The notes below the pieces were generated by a model. That model ran no database searches. It saw only the letters and a list, made by a program, of their open reading frames with translations, and was not told the DNA's origin. Position numbers and translations under genes: made by a program. 64,000 bases of DNA from Cubamyces lactineus (Eukaryota > Basidiomycota > Agaricomycetes > Polyporales > Polyporaceae), in contig JACDTU010000001.1 of assembly GCA_022376465.1 (NCBI GenBank), positions 186,001 through 250,000 on the forward strand, read 5' to 3'. Shown one piece after another: positions 47,715-59,480 of the stretch. Each line of letters begins with the position of its first letter. Positions within the stretch are counted from its first letter, which is position 1.

Positions 47715-49983
47715 ATGTCTGCGTCACCAGCAGAGCCGCCTGCAGGCGCCGTGCCGAGCCTCCCGCACGTTCCCTCCCTGAACAACCAGATGGGGGTCGT
47801 TCTCATTTGCACATGCATCGGCTGCATGTGAGCAGCCCGCCCTTTTTCATTCGCGGTGTCCAAGGCTGATCTTGGGCTTCTCAGGCTCTTTGGTCTCACC
47901 ACGCATCAGACCTATCGCTACTTCCGTCTGTACCCGACCGACGGGTGGCGGCTAAAGGCATTCGTAAGCGACCCTTGTACTTGTCCTGCGATATCCTACT
48001 CACATCTAACATCCGCCGCATTAAAGGTATTGGTGCTGCTGTACGTCCCTTCGACCGCGGCTTGTGCTTCTGCTGATCCCGCGCGTAGTCTCCTCGATAC
48101 GTTTCACTCAGTTTTAAGCATTCATATTTGGTACGGGCTGCTAGCGTCTCCGGACTTGCCTTCCGTCATCGCTGACATCCCGCAAGCTATTACTATTTGG
48201 TCAACAACTATTTCTTCCCGCTGAGCCTCCTCAACGGTGTATGGTGAGCCTACCGTGGCGTGGCGTTGCAGCCCGTACTGACTGACGACCTGGTTGAAGG
48301 TCTATTCGAGTGGGTGTCGTTTGCTCTCCTCCACAGTCCTCCCGCACACTGACACGATCTCGTAGTTGATCATCGTCGAGACGGTACGTCGCTTAGAACA
48401 CATTCTAGCTTCCCTTGTCTCACCTCGCCATCGTCACCGTAGGGATGCGTTATCGTCTTAGCGCATTGGTGAGTGCCACATTGATTCGTTCGCGGTTATC
48501 ATTCAGACCGACGTTCTACGGTAGCTTCTACGCCCGGCGCATGTTTTTGCGTAAGTGATCGACGCACTCGTGCCTTGAATCAACTCACACTGGGCGCAGT
48601 GAGCGGAGGGCGGGTTATACCAATACTATTGATCGTGAGCCCTACGCGTTTCAAGTTGCTTTGCTTCGCTGCCGACGCTCATTGTGACGCTGCGACCACA
48701 GGGGCTGCTCTTGGTGACTGAGTTCGGTAAGCGATGTTGAAGCATGCACCGGCGTCGTCTCCTGATACCTCTCTGTACGTTCAGCGCTGTGTATCGGTGA
48801 GCTTGGTTCCTATTTCTCTGCAGATCGGTTTTGGCTCACAAGGGACATCTAGCGTCGACTGTAGAAGCGTACGTCTGTTGATCTTACATCTATCCTTTGC
48901 TCTGACGCTCGATCCAGATTCCTACAACCAGCCTTCAGCCAGTACGAGCACTTCACGGTAATATTACTGAATCATTCGACCAAGCTTGATCGGGCACTCA
49001 CTCGCGACTTCAGTGGCTAATTTGCTCAGCTCTTGGAACTGCCGTCTTCGTCGACTTGTTCGTCACGGCCTCACTCATCGTCTATCTTCGCCGCAGCCGT
49101 ACCGGCTTCAAGAGGTGAGTTGCGACCCGTTGGGCCGAGACGTCCTATCCTGAATAGCACACTCCCAGGACTGATTCGCTGGTCGATATCTTGATGGTGT
49201 ACGCTATCAATACAGGTCAGTCTGGCGTCCGTAGCATGTCTCGCTATCTAATGTTCCGCTCTGCAGGTCTCTCGACAAGGTATGCTAGCCGTTGCAATGG
49301 GTGTGCTCGATCGTGGAATTTACCGTCGTCTGGTACAGTGTGATCAGCCTGGCAGCCGCGATTACCGTGAGTCCGCCGTCTACATCCTCTCCGATGCAAC
49401 TCGTCTCACCCCATTATAGGCCATCACGATGCCCGATAACCACATCTACAGCGGTATCTACATAATTGCGTCCAAGAGTGAGCATATCGCCCTCGTGTGT
49501 TGCCATCCACGACGGTTGCTGATCAGATTCCGTCTCTGTCACAGTGTATGCAAATTCATTGCTGGCTGTGTAAGCTCGCGTTCGTCTCACAATGGCTTTT
49601 GATGACTCTGAGCTTGGACGCAGCCTCAACTCGCGGCGTTCCATCATCGACCGTGGATTGGAGGGCTTCGAGACCGGCTCCTTCGGCATGAAGGTCGTCG
49701 AGCCGGGCGATGTACGCGCCGTCCACTTCAACGTCCCGGCATCACCGAAAAAGGTAGGCACTCCTCTCCGATCCTGCACAATCGGCATGAATACTAGGGG
49801 TCTGACGATGGCTACGCACCATGCCAGGAGCCCCAGCTACCCTCCGTAATCGACGTCAGGGTCACCAAGGAGACGTTTGTGGACGGGCTCCCTGCAGGTT
49901 CCGACGCAGGCGATTGGGATAGCTCTTCGGACAATGGACGACGCCCTTGCGACAGCGCTGCCAGCTTGGAGAACGTCGTTTGA
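47715..49983 (+). CDS. DUF6534-type multi-span membrane protein, copy F
   Basis: The start at 47715 gives MSASPAEPPAGAVPSLPHVP and then LNNQMGVVLICTCIG; exon 2 reads LFGLTTHQTYRYFRLYPTDG. The 14-nt micro-exon is 48027-48040 (V-L-V-L), followed by LLDTFHSVLSIHI and YYLVNNYFFPLSLLNGVW. The 10-nt micro-exon is 48300-48309 (W-S-I-R). Later exons give FYGSFYARRMFL, TAVFVDLFVTASLIVYLRRS with RTGFKR, DSLVDILMVYAINTG and LNSRRSIIDRGLEGFETGSF. The last exon begins LPSVIDVRVTKETFVDG and stops at 49983 after an acidic Ser-rich tail. The DVRV tail motif matches NVNI/NVKV/SIKV in copies B, C and E. The N-terminus lacks the usual Gly-Ala-hydrophobic pattern (CTCIGC instead). Function unknown. Confidence 0.83.
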
Positions 49984-51018
49984 GGACACATGCACGTAGA
50001 ACCCGGCCGGCACCAGAAGATGGCGATTGAATCTGACGACACCACGACAGTACCATAGCATGTTGTAACCATTTCCTAACCCCCGCCCTGTGAAGTATAT
50101 GTGGCTGCCGGGTACGTACGGCGGTTCCGAGTGTATTGACTTCGCTACGCTCTCTTATGTATTGTTTGGTGTTTTTGTATAAGCTAACTCTATCGTCGCT
50201 CCTTACCACTGGCGGTCGCATCGCCGCCTAAGCTGAGCGTTGACCCGCAACATGCTATGGCCGGGCCATCGGGTAATAAGATTCAAGCAGCGTCGACGTA
50301 TCATGGTGCACGTCAGTATTTGAACCTCGAAATCAACGACTGCACTGCTACTGCGCTCAGCCACCGCCCGAGACAATGTCCTATACATTGATCTGAGATA
50401 CTGGACACCGCCACATCTGCGGGAGTGGACTAATGAGATCTCGAATGGTGGATCGGAGCTTACTATATTGCCCAGTATCAGCAACACCACCATGATATAT
50501 ATGATTCGTCTATGCCTGGTATGCAAGCTGACTGCTCCTATGATGCCTCATGCGCGCAGCGTATGTATCCTTGCGACTTCGGGCGTCAACCTCGCGCTTG
50601 TAGCACTCGACCACCGCGAGATCGCTGCGTTCACCACGGCGCTCAGCGTGATACTATCAGTGACCTAGGCCAAGGGTGTCCGTGGCAGCGTGCCGCGCAG
50701 ACTGTGGGCCGCTCGTCTGTATCAGCCATCGGGTTCGGAGCCATCTCATGATAATCTGCCATACGCGGGCTTCTGGAGTCTTCAGCTTCAATTGTTCCGA
50801 GTGTCCGGACGTCGAAACCTTGTGGCTGGCTTCTGCATATTCTGATGTCCTGCACTCTGCTCCCGCGCTGAGCGCTGAGCGAGAGCGCCTTGTGCCATCG
50901 TGAGCCGCCCTTCCGGTTCTCTGGATAGGATGGGATGTTATGGTGCCCTCTTCGGTTCATGCCTGCATCTCCAGCCAGCCCCCTTCCGCTCTTGTGAGCG
51001 CCGAGCACGTCGCTGACC
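49984..51018. other. Intergenic stretch upstream of the hydrolase
   Basis: About 1 kb. Short frames only and no motif; the right end should be the hydrolase promoter, without an obvious TATA box. Confidence 0.5.
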
Positions 51019-52406
51019 ATGGCCTACACCACGACGACCATACACCACCGCTTTCCTTCCCAGAGGCTCCAGGAAGACGTCGTCTTCGTTGGAAAACGCT
51101 ACACGCCAGAGGGGGCCGATGCAGCCGGGGCTGCGACGCTCCTGTTCTTCCACTGTGCAGGGTCGCGTAAGTCGTCGCTGGAGCCTTGACGCCGGTCCGT
51201 ACTCAGCCTGTTGCCAGACAAGGAGGCATGGGAGCCGACCATCCAGCAGCTCTTTGCGAAGGATGCAGCCAACGGGACAGAAAAGCGGTTCATTCGCCAG
51301 GCGTGGTCGTTTGATATGCCTAACCACGGAGAAGCGGCGCAATGGAACCAGGACCTTCTGAAACGGTTGGACAAGCCATTGAGTCCGTGCTTCCTCTGCG
51401 CTCTTTCTACCTATGCACCTAAAGTTTCGAGCCTGCTCACGCCCTCCCCTTGCGTAGCTGTAGAAGATTACGCGGAAGGCCTGCGGCACTTCATCGCGTC
51501 CGGCGCTCTCCCTGGACACAGGCTCATCACCATCGGACACTCGCTGGGCGCCACCGCGATGTGTGTATGCGCACCTTCTCCATACTGGTCGCATAGCTCA
51601 TACACAGTCTAGGCTTCTCGCGACGCTCCCTGACAAGCTGCCGCCCCCACCATACGAAACAGTGGTAATGGTCGAACCAGCCTTGATCAGCCCGGAATGC
51701 TACAAGGAGAACTTCGACGTGCAGGACGGCCTGCTCAAGGCTACTTCGAAGGGGGTGCTCAAACGTCGCGACACTTGGGAGAGCCGCGAGCAGGCCAAAG
51801 AGTACTTCGAGAAGCGCTTCCCCTGGGACACCTGGGATGCTCGCGTGCTCGAGCTCTACGTCGTAAGTCATCGCGATCTCCCTGTGCACTGTCCAAAGTC
51901 ACTCAGAGCAACGTCGTGTCGTCTGTGCTTAGCGACATGCCCTCAGAGACGTGGAAACACCCGGAGGAGGGACGCCCAAGGTGACCTTGTGTTGCGAGAA
52001 GGCCCAAGAGAGTAACGCCTATTCGTATATCTCTCCCCACTTCCGGATCGTGGAGCTCTTCAGGTCTGGTATGGATCCGTCCCTCCCGGTACACTGGGTG
52101 ACGGGAGAACGCGATGACATCGCGTACGTTTTCTCCCCTCTTTCGAGAGACCTCTCCACTGACGCTGCCACGCGGTGTGGCGATGACAATAGCCCGGATT
52201 ATGTTCACGAGTCCGTAATGAAGCTCCGGAAGGTGGCCTCTACGTGCAAAGTCCCCGACGCAGGCCATTTTGTGAGTGTTCTATCGCGAAACAGGGAGAA
52301 CACGTATTCATTCCACCCGCAGGTCGTGCAAGAGAACCCAGATGGCCTTGCTTCGGCCCTCTATAGTATCGTCATCGGAAAGGCCGTGCCCCTTGCAAGC
52401 TTGTGA
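51019..52406 (+). CDS. Alpha/beta hydrolase
   Basis: The start at 51019 gives MAYTTTTIHHRFPSQRLQED. The core follows: TLLFFHCAGS (oxyanion-loop strand), spliced to KEAWEPTIQQLF, and AWSFDMPNHGEAAQWNQDL with the conserved D-x-P-x-H-G loop. VEDYAEGLRHFIASGALPGH leads to ITIGHSLGATAM with the nucleophile Ser in GHSLG. A cap region with WDTWDARVLELYV precedes the late strand PVHWVTGERDD, which probably supplies the acid. The catalytic His is in VPDAGHFV. It ends KAVPLASL, stop at 52406. Relatives occur in fungal metabolite clusters as peroxisomal hydrolases, but this C-terminus (ASL) is not a clear PTS1 signal and there is no signal peptide, so I place it in the cytosol. It might be an esterase or thioesterase; the substrate is unknown. 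Confidence 0.88.
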
Positions 52407-54339
52407 GGACTACTTGGAAGAGCCTGCGAGCCCACCGCGACGTTGTCACTTGGGATTGGATGACGCTACCGCTGGAGGCTAGACGAGGTGTTCAAGGCGG
52501 AGGTGGTTCTAGAACGAGTCTCGACAAGAGTATTTTCTTGCTGTCGTATTGCTCTCCAGGTGCTGTGCTGTACAATAGATGCATTTACGACATGTAGCGA
52601 CAATACAACATTACACACGTCCAACGCTGGAAAACATAGGGTGTCGTGGTGTGCTGAAACTTAGGGTTCGCTTGGCCTCATAAGTTTCACGATAGGCATG
52701 CCCATCGAGGACAGAGGGCTCGTATCTATACGGACATACACCATATCCTTCAAGCTTCTCCCGCACGAGCCGTGTACAGGCAGACAAATTTCGCAAGTAG
52801 TCAATGGATCTCGTCATTAGGATTTCCTTCGACAACGTGCGGCACTATAGCCTGGTGTCTACGCGCACGTCCGCTCGGCGACAGACGATGCTGCATATGC
52901 GTGCACGAACCTGGGGCTTCAGGTTTGTGCATGCATATGAAGCAAGGTCAGGCGACCTCGTCGAAGGACATGAACGGCGTATGCGCAGGAATCGCAAGCG
53001 AATGCCCCAGCCTGTGCTCACAAGCGGGTTGCAAGGCCGTTTATATAGGCGCAGAGGCGAGGCGCCCCTCACCGGCGTGATGGAAAGCCCGGTGTGTTGT
53101 ATCGGATCGATGGAGACGAGATGGAGGGTGCCGCCCGCTCCTATACTCGGGGGACCGTTGATTGTTTTCGGAGGGGGGCGTTCCAGTGCTTCAAGGGTAC
53201 ATCAATCAGACCACATGGGCGCATCCTCGCACACCATGTGTGGGCCTGGGATGTGGTGGGGTTTGAGGCAGGCCTCGGGCTCTGACGCAAGCACAACAGA
53301 TCCTTGAAAGGGAAGATGCGCGCGGAAGAGTTGGCTTTGTGGGTTCCCGCCTGCTGATCTGAGCTACGTACTGAACATTCGCTCATAGGAAGATGCACCA
53401 GATTTGACGCGGGCCGTGAAGGACGGCGCCCGTAAGGACTCTTCCATCTTCTCGCACCGGCTTAGGGGCCAGCTATACTGCACGAAGCCCCTGGTATGCG
53501 CGGCACCCAAGCTCCGCCGACGGGGCCACGGCAAGGGCTGTACGCGTAAGTGTGTGTGTGTGCCAGTGACCATCGATATTGCGGAGCCTGAGGTCGTTGG
53601 GGCTGATCCTGAGCTGATAGGAATGTAAGAATTGTGGGCGCATGAGAATGTGGCCTGCTCACCGCGCGATGAGGGAGGCCGCTCAAGGCCGCCCATGTGG
53701 TAGCGAGGGGGAGATGGAGGCGTGGACTATCCGCGTAACAATTGCAGTCTTGTTGCTCGAGCCTCGCGGCGGCGAGGAAATTCCGACTCGACGAGGTTCG
53801 GCGAGCCTTGCTGCTAACGGTTGCTTCGCCGCGATACCGCATGATTCTCGGGCTGGCCTATGATATTCGGTGTAAGCATCTCAGCGAGAGAGCCCAGAAA
53901 AAGTAGCTGCGGTAGGACGTAAACCGACAGGCTGCGGCAGCTGTGCATCGTGAGTAACGGGTGTCGACTTCGAGCGCCTGCGGCGGCACAGCGTCCCAGT
54001 CCGACGAGAACGCGTGGATTGAGAGGTGAGGGGTGCGCTCACCAGAATGGGTGATTGTCCTGATGATGCACGGCCGCAATGATCAAATACAATATGGGAC
54101 CATTCTGGCCATACCGAAGATTATGGGGATACACTCTGGGAGACATTCTTCTAAGCTACTACTACTAGGGTGTGCATTATAGACAAGGAGGGCGAATGTG
54201 TAAAGTACAGTTCAATCAAGTTAAACAAATCTGCAAGTTTGAGCTAACCTTTGAGTGTACACGAGGAGACTGAGAACCTATAAAGCGAACGTCTGAATGG
54301 AAATCCCAATACAACGTATAAACATCGGGAGAGAAGTCT
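52407..54339. other. Convergent spacer, no recognised gene
   Basis: About 1.9 kb between the hydrolase (+) and P450 B (-). Frames at 52804-53307 (+), 53404-53628 (+) and 53462-53842 (-) are open without a motif. A short GT run lies at 53548-53559. Confidence 0.45.
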
Positions 54340-56637
54340 TCAATCGAGGCTCAAAGGTTTGATCAAGACAGGCAGTTGAGGGCCTCCGTCAGGGTCGCTC
54401 ACCCTCATCGGCCTTGTGAGAAGTGTAGCACTCGCGCCGATGTCCTCTGAGGGAACAGCGAGTGAGAACGCGAATGCGCGCATCAGAACGAAGACCACGG
54501 CTTTGATCCTGTCAGAGCGCCGACGACGAGTCAGTGCCCGAGTACGAACTGAGCTCGAGGGGAAAAGGTCTGCTTACTCGTTCAGAGCAAATCGATAACC
54601 TATGCATGCATGTTGCCCGCCCATGAAAGTGAGGCTATGTCCCCAAATTCCTGGAATGCCAACGACGGCGTCGGGGAGATTGTCCCAGCGGGTTGGCCTG
54701 TGGTACATGCAACATAGATTAGGCGGATGAAGCGTAGGCCTGTGAGCGCTGATGGGGCTTACTTGAACTCAAAGGCATCCTCGCCCCATGATGCCTTGTC
54801 TCTGTTGACCGCGAGGATAGGAATGACGATCGGAGTTCCCTTGCAAACGCTGGAGAAGGGCGACAGGCGGGTCAGGCGGGCGCTGCGCTCGAACGTATAA
54901 GGATCCACGCACGAGACACGGTCTATGATTTCCTCTCTGACAGATACCGGACTCCCCAGCGGGATTGAGTCGTCCTCGACAGCAACTCTCAGAGACGAAG
55001 GGATGGAGGGGTGAAGACGTATGGTCTCGCGTACGACACAGTCAAGGTAATGTAACGAGGCGAGTTCGTCTAGGGAGGGGCGATCCGTCCCTACGCTGAG
55101 AATCTCGTCCCTCAACTTGTTCTGCACGTCTGGGTGAGCGGCAATCTCGAAGAACAGCCACGAAAGGGTTGTTGTAGTGGTTTCGTGGCCAGCAACTAGG
55201 AAGCTTGAAGAGGATTAGTGCAACGGATGGCAGAGTAATCGTAGACGCCTACGTGCAGCACTCTAACAGAAGCACCACAACCCATCAGATGTGTCACATT
55301 TTAAGCAACGTGCAGAACACACCGTCGATCATGGTCTCGTCCGAGATTCTCTGCTCTTCAAGTAGGTATGTGCCAGCGTTAGCCTCGACTAAAAGCGACA
55401 GAATGTCTCCTGTACGACGTCGCAATTGTTTACGGTCAGGGGATTGCGGCATGATGGCTCTCTTCCGCTGGATAGCTTGCATGGCGAACTCGCGCATAGT
55501 CTTCCGCGCAACCCTGAATCTTCGAGTTTGTTCATCCGGCTGCAACGCTACGTGAGAAGTCCACTTGCTTCACATGCTGCGGGGAAGGCTCACGAAAATA
55601 CGCAAGACAGGGAAGAAGAAGCGTAACATCGGGAAGAGACTTAGCCGAGTCACCGATTGTGATACGAGTCTGAATGCGTCGCAAAGCGAATTCCTTTCTT
55701 GCTTAACGTCGAGGGTGCTGATGTCGCAACCGAAAGCTACGACAATTCAAGGGTGAGAGCGGAGATTGAGGTTTGATATAGGAGTGACTGACCGGCTTTG
55801 CATATGACATCCAGAGCGAACCTATGCATCCAAGTATACATGTCCACAGATGCCGACCCTGTGTCTCTTGACACGAGCGCGGACAATACGTCCCGAAGCT
55901 GTTAAGATGCTGAATTTTCCGCATAACATAGCGGCATTTGAGGATGAATACCTGCAATGCCTTATCAAGGAATAGCCCGTGGAATGATCGAATCTGCACA
56001 GGGCCAAAGGCGGGATTCTGCGTTGTTGCAATGAGGATCTGGCCGGTTGAACGCCTGCGCAACTTACGACTATCCTCTTCTGCCGTTCCGCGCACGAAAG
56101 CGTAAGAGCGGATACCGCAGGGATAGAGCCAACACGACGCTAACCTGTTGTCTATGTCGTTCCCCTGAGAACAGTGAGTACTATTATGTGTGTAGGATCA
56201 TGCGGACAATTAAGGGCTCACCTTCGCTAAGCAGGATACCTGCAAGCGAGACGTTAGAATCAACCATTCTAGAGTCTACCGAAAGACGTACCCGTTCCAA
56301 GCATTTCGGCGATGAAGGTGCGGACCTTGTAGGGTTTCTGGTACGCACTATCATGCGATATAATATGTGATAAGGCCTTGAGATCTACAGTGTAGAGACA
56401 GATGTCCGAGAGGACCCTGTAAGACATAGTCCGGCCGTAGACTTGCACCCATTCCTCGTGGAGTTCGGTTGGGTCGGATGTCCAGAAATCCTTTGCATAG
56501 CCAAACAGATTGTGCGAGGAGGGCCCGGGGAGACGAAGTAGAGGATTACGGATGTGGGATAGGTAGAGCCATGCGGAACATAAGACGAGAGCGAAGCAGC
56601 AGCAGCCCCAGGCTGGCCAGAAGTCAACGAGCGACAT
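54340..56637 (-). CDS. Cytochrome P450 (P450 B), paralogue of P450 A
   Basis: The start at 56637 gives MSLVDFWPAWGCCCFALVLC, one membrane anchor, then hinge LPGPSSHNLFGYAKDF and [20 protein letters not shown], almost the same as P450 A. Exons follow the P450 A map: GILLSEG, an exon for RHRQQ, a 12-nt exon for K-R-I-V, NPAFGPVQIRSFHGLF, LRDVLSALVSRDTGSA, FGCDISTLDVKQERNSLC, then DETMIDG. A micro-exon of about 10 nt and FLVAGHETTTTTLSWLFF give the I-helix. Next come RETIRLHP (ExxR) and [10 protein letters not shown], the haem loop. It stops at 54340 after LIKPLSLD. All key residues are present. It is expected in the ER membrane and should oxidise a substrate related to that of P450 A. The gene is in the opposite orientation, 46 kb away. 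The start of the exon before FLVAGH uses a weak acceptor and is the least certain join. Confidence 0.9.
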
Positions 56638-56686
56638 TGAAGGAGACGGCAAGCGCGTGCATTGGTGACGGCAAGGGGCAGCTGGC

Positions 56687-56693
56687 TTTTATA
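56687..56693 (-). promoter_or_regulatory. TATA box of P450 B
   Basis: The minus strand reads TTTATAAAAG centred about 53 nt upstream of the start codon, in good position for a short-leader TATA promoter. Confidence 0.7.
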
Positions 56694-58157
56694 AAGCGGC
56701 GCTTGCAGCCATGACTCTCCGCCGTGGTTCTGTGCTTCTGGGATTCTCTCGTCCCCTTCTGGGAGCTGGGATTCCTCCTTTGACGTGATCGCATCCGGGC
56801 GACTGCCCTGGGATCAATCAGCTGCATATCCCATGTCGCGTTCCCAGACACATCGGAATCCGGCGCATGTCGGCTGCAGAGGCTTGGCCAGGCGACCAAG
56901 ACCAGTCAAGAGGATTCCGACAACGCAACTTCAGCAACATTGCCGCAATGCAGACTGAGAGTGTGGGAACGTATTAATTTCCAGGCAGAGCCACCTGCCA
57001 CGAAACGGCCAATGATTAGATAGACGCCTGCTAATATGTTTTTGATCTTCCGACTTCGCAACGGACTCGAGCCAACTCCGGGCCCTCACGACAAAAAGCT
57101 GCTCTTCCTCAATGTCTCCATATCAGCAGACCGGGGGCGATCAGTATAGTGGTCGCTAGTATATTACGAGGGAAGAACCGACGCTCAGCGCGTCGATGAT
57201 AACAGCTTGACGGACAACTACAAGAATTCAATGACACGAATGTCCGTGACCGGTACGCGAACACGTTGTTCCCAGTGTGAATACTCGACGCCTCAGATCT
57301 CTACATTGGTGCCACCTGTTCAACGTCGCGACCTGGCCAGGCTCAATTCCCGCAATGACTACGCCAGCCGCGACATCCGCGTATTCGGACTGGACCCGAA
57401 CATACACGGATTGATCACTCGTGCTAAGTGGCCTGTTACCTAAGAGCAGCGGGGTGCTCCCCAGGTACGTCAAGCGTGGCCACTGGCCAGCACGTACTCT
57501 CTCATCCGAATCATTCCAAACCTGGACCTGTCGTCTACGGTCCAGCTTCCGGATAATACTCCAGCAAGAATCGATATCACGATCATGGCAGAGACTGGCA
57601 GGAGGCGACGAGACCAATGGGTTCGACTCTCTGCATCAGTATTCCCTGAATTGAGACCTTATGTTAATGCGGTAAAGGCTCTGGGGAGAGCAGGCTGCAA
57701 CATGCTCTCTGGGTCCTTTCGCATCTATTCATACCGGCTTTTGGCCTACATCGAAAATCCCCTTGAGGACCGCAAGTGTTCACTGTGCTTTCTGAGGACG
57801 GTATGGAATAGCCACTGCAACAAAACAAAGTGAAGCAGCTTCCGGTTAAAACCTCAGAGCAGAGTTCTATGCAGACGTGGGCGACGCGTAAGGATGAGAG
57901 ATGAGCAACAGAATCAATGGATGCGCTACTAGTTTGCGCCTGTATCGCGTCTTACGTGACCGTTTCGCGCAAACCCGAACAGTTCTGAACCTCCCGAGTC
58001 CGAGGCTCCAACGACTCCGGCTCGACGGGAGGTGACCCCAGTATCTTTGTTGTCAATGCGGACAACGGACAACGTGCTAGATAGCAACTCCGGTACGTCG
58101 TATCGTGCTACATCGCGTGAATGCACTGCACTAACGTCGTTGACCTTTCCACTGGTC
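56694..58157. other. Spacer between the lipase and P450 B
   Basis: About 1.4 kb containing the P450 B promoter at the left and the lipase 3' end at the right. A minus frame at 57228-57617 and a plus frame at 57585-57833 show no motif. Confidence 0.5.
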
Positions 58158-59372
58158 TCAGCAACCCATCTCGACGCCATTGTAGGGCCCATCGTGGAAA
58201 GAAGTATCTCCTTCAAAGATGTTCGGAACATCTCCAACGATGCACTCATCGCTAGTGTTGTCTTGACCTATATGGTGAGATACCCGACAGTCAGCTTGGG
58301 CTCTGCAAATGCTACCAAGAGGGAGATTACCTGGACATGACAGCCACACGCCCGAGTCCTGGATGTGGATCTCACCGGACGGATGGTGGAAGCCCAGGAA
58401 TCTGCCCGGGAGGATAGGTACCAGGTCCTCCATGTTGTTGATATGAGAGACCGCTATCGGCAGAGAGTCGACGTAGTTGGCAAACTCTTGGTTACCCACT
58501 CGCGGCAGACCGTATCCAACGAACCGGATAGCCGCTGTTGGGAAATGCAGATGCAAGAATACGGAGTCGATCAGTCCAATCGCAGCACCTGTCCGTTGAT
58601 TTCAACGTAAGTCCTCATGGTCGCCTCCAGGGCTGCAGCATAGACTGACCTAACGAATGGCCTGTAACAGTGATCTTTGATGCACCGAATTTAGACAGCG
58701 CCGTTTGAACAGCAGCCAGGACACCTGAAGCGGACCTGTGATTGTCAAAGGTTCAGCCGTGCACGATCCTGCACGTAAGTCAATGCCATCGCACCTCGAT
58801 TGCGAGCCAGCGAACCCACTGTGCACATGCACCTCAGAATTAACGCCCGGAAAGAGACTTGAATCGAGAGCCTCCAAGATGATGTCCGCGTCTTCCAAGA
58901 GCGGCAGGCTATCCACACCAAGGCTATCAGTATAACGAATGGCTTTAGGGATGGGACATTCTCACATCTCATCTGGATCGGTGCCCTGGTGACTTACAAT
59001 GACTTCACCCAGGGTCGGGTCATACCCGACAAACCCTTTCATGCACAATGAACCTCATTAATATCCTCAGAGATGCGCGACCGCCGACGAGGACTCACAG
59101 AATTGTGTCACGACGGAATCGCCCCCTGATGCGACCGGGATGAAAGACGGGTTCGCCTCACAATTTGCGCCACAATTCCATGCGAGCGTCGCAGCTGGCT
59201 TGCAGTAGCCAGCGCTAGCGTAGTGTGTGTATGGCGTAAAGGTTGCGACCTCGGCCTGGGTGAGTGCGGAGATAGACTGGCGCTTGGAAGATAGAGGGAG
59301 CGCCGCCGCTTGCGCCGCGAGGGATGCCACGAGGAACGCAACGAGGACTTGGACCTTAGTGGAGGAAGCCAT
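58158..59372 (-). CDS. Secreted fungal lipase (class 3 family)
   Basis: The start at 59372 gives MASSTKVQVLVAFLVASLAA, a signal peptide. The mature part begins LPLSSKRQSISALTQAEV and TPYTHYASAGYC, CKPAATLAWNCGANC with conserved cysteines, then ASGGDSVVTQ. After introns come GFVGYDPTLGEVIVSHQGTD (the HQGTD oxyanion strand), DSSLFPGVNSEVHVHSGFAG and ASGVLAAVQTALSKFG. The nucleophile elbow ITVTGHSLGAAIG is rebuilt across an intron. RFVGYGLPRVGNQEFANYVD, SHINNMEDLVPILPGRFLGF (Asp) and HHPSGEIHIQDSG follow, then DVPNIFEGDTSFHDGPYNG (probable His) and the end EMGC at 58158. All catalytic elements are present, so it should cleave ester bonds of acylglycerols outside the cell. Family length (about 300 residues) is normal. 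Confidence 0.95.
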
Positions 59373-59472
59373 CAGCACTGACGTCTTCGGTCGGGTGCTT
59401 GTCGTAAAGCTCGAGATGGCTGCGGAGAGAGCGAGCAGGGATCGCCGGAGGATGACTACCTCCAAATCCTCG

Positions 59473-59480
59473 TATTTATA
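59473..59480 (-). promoter_or_regulatory. TATA box of the lipase gene
   Basis: The minus strand reads TATAAATA about 101 nt upstream of the start codon. Confidence 0.65.

Noticed and set aside
51019..52406. Peroxisomal targeting of the alpha/beta hydrolase
   Set aside because: Relatives from metabolite clusters are often peroxisomal, but the C-terminal ASL does not fit the usual small-basic-Leu pattern well.
52914..52944. About 24 bases resembling the LHSGLCMHM exon of DUF6534 copy D (28075-28102)
   Set aside because: It matches in 20-odd bases around TTGTGCATGCATATGA, but the flanks show no other family motif, so a pseudogene call is not supported; probably chance.
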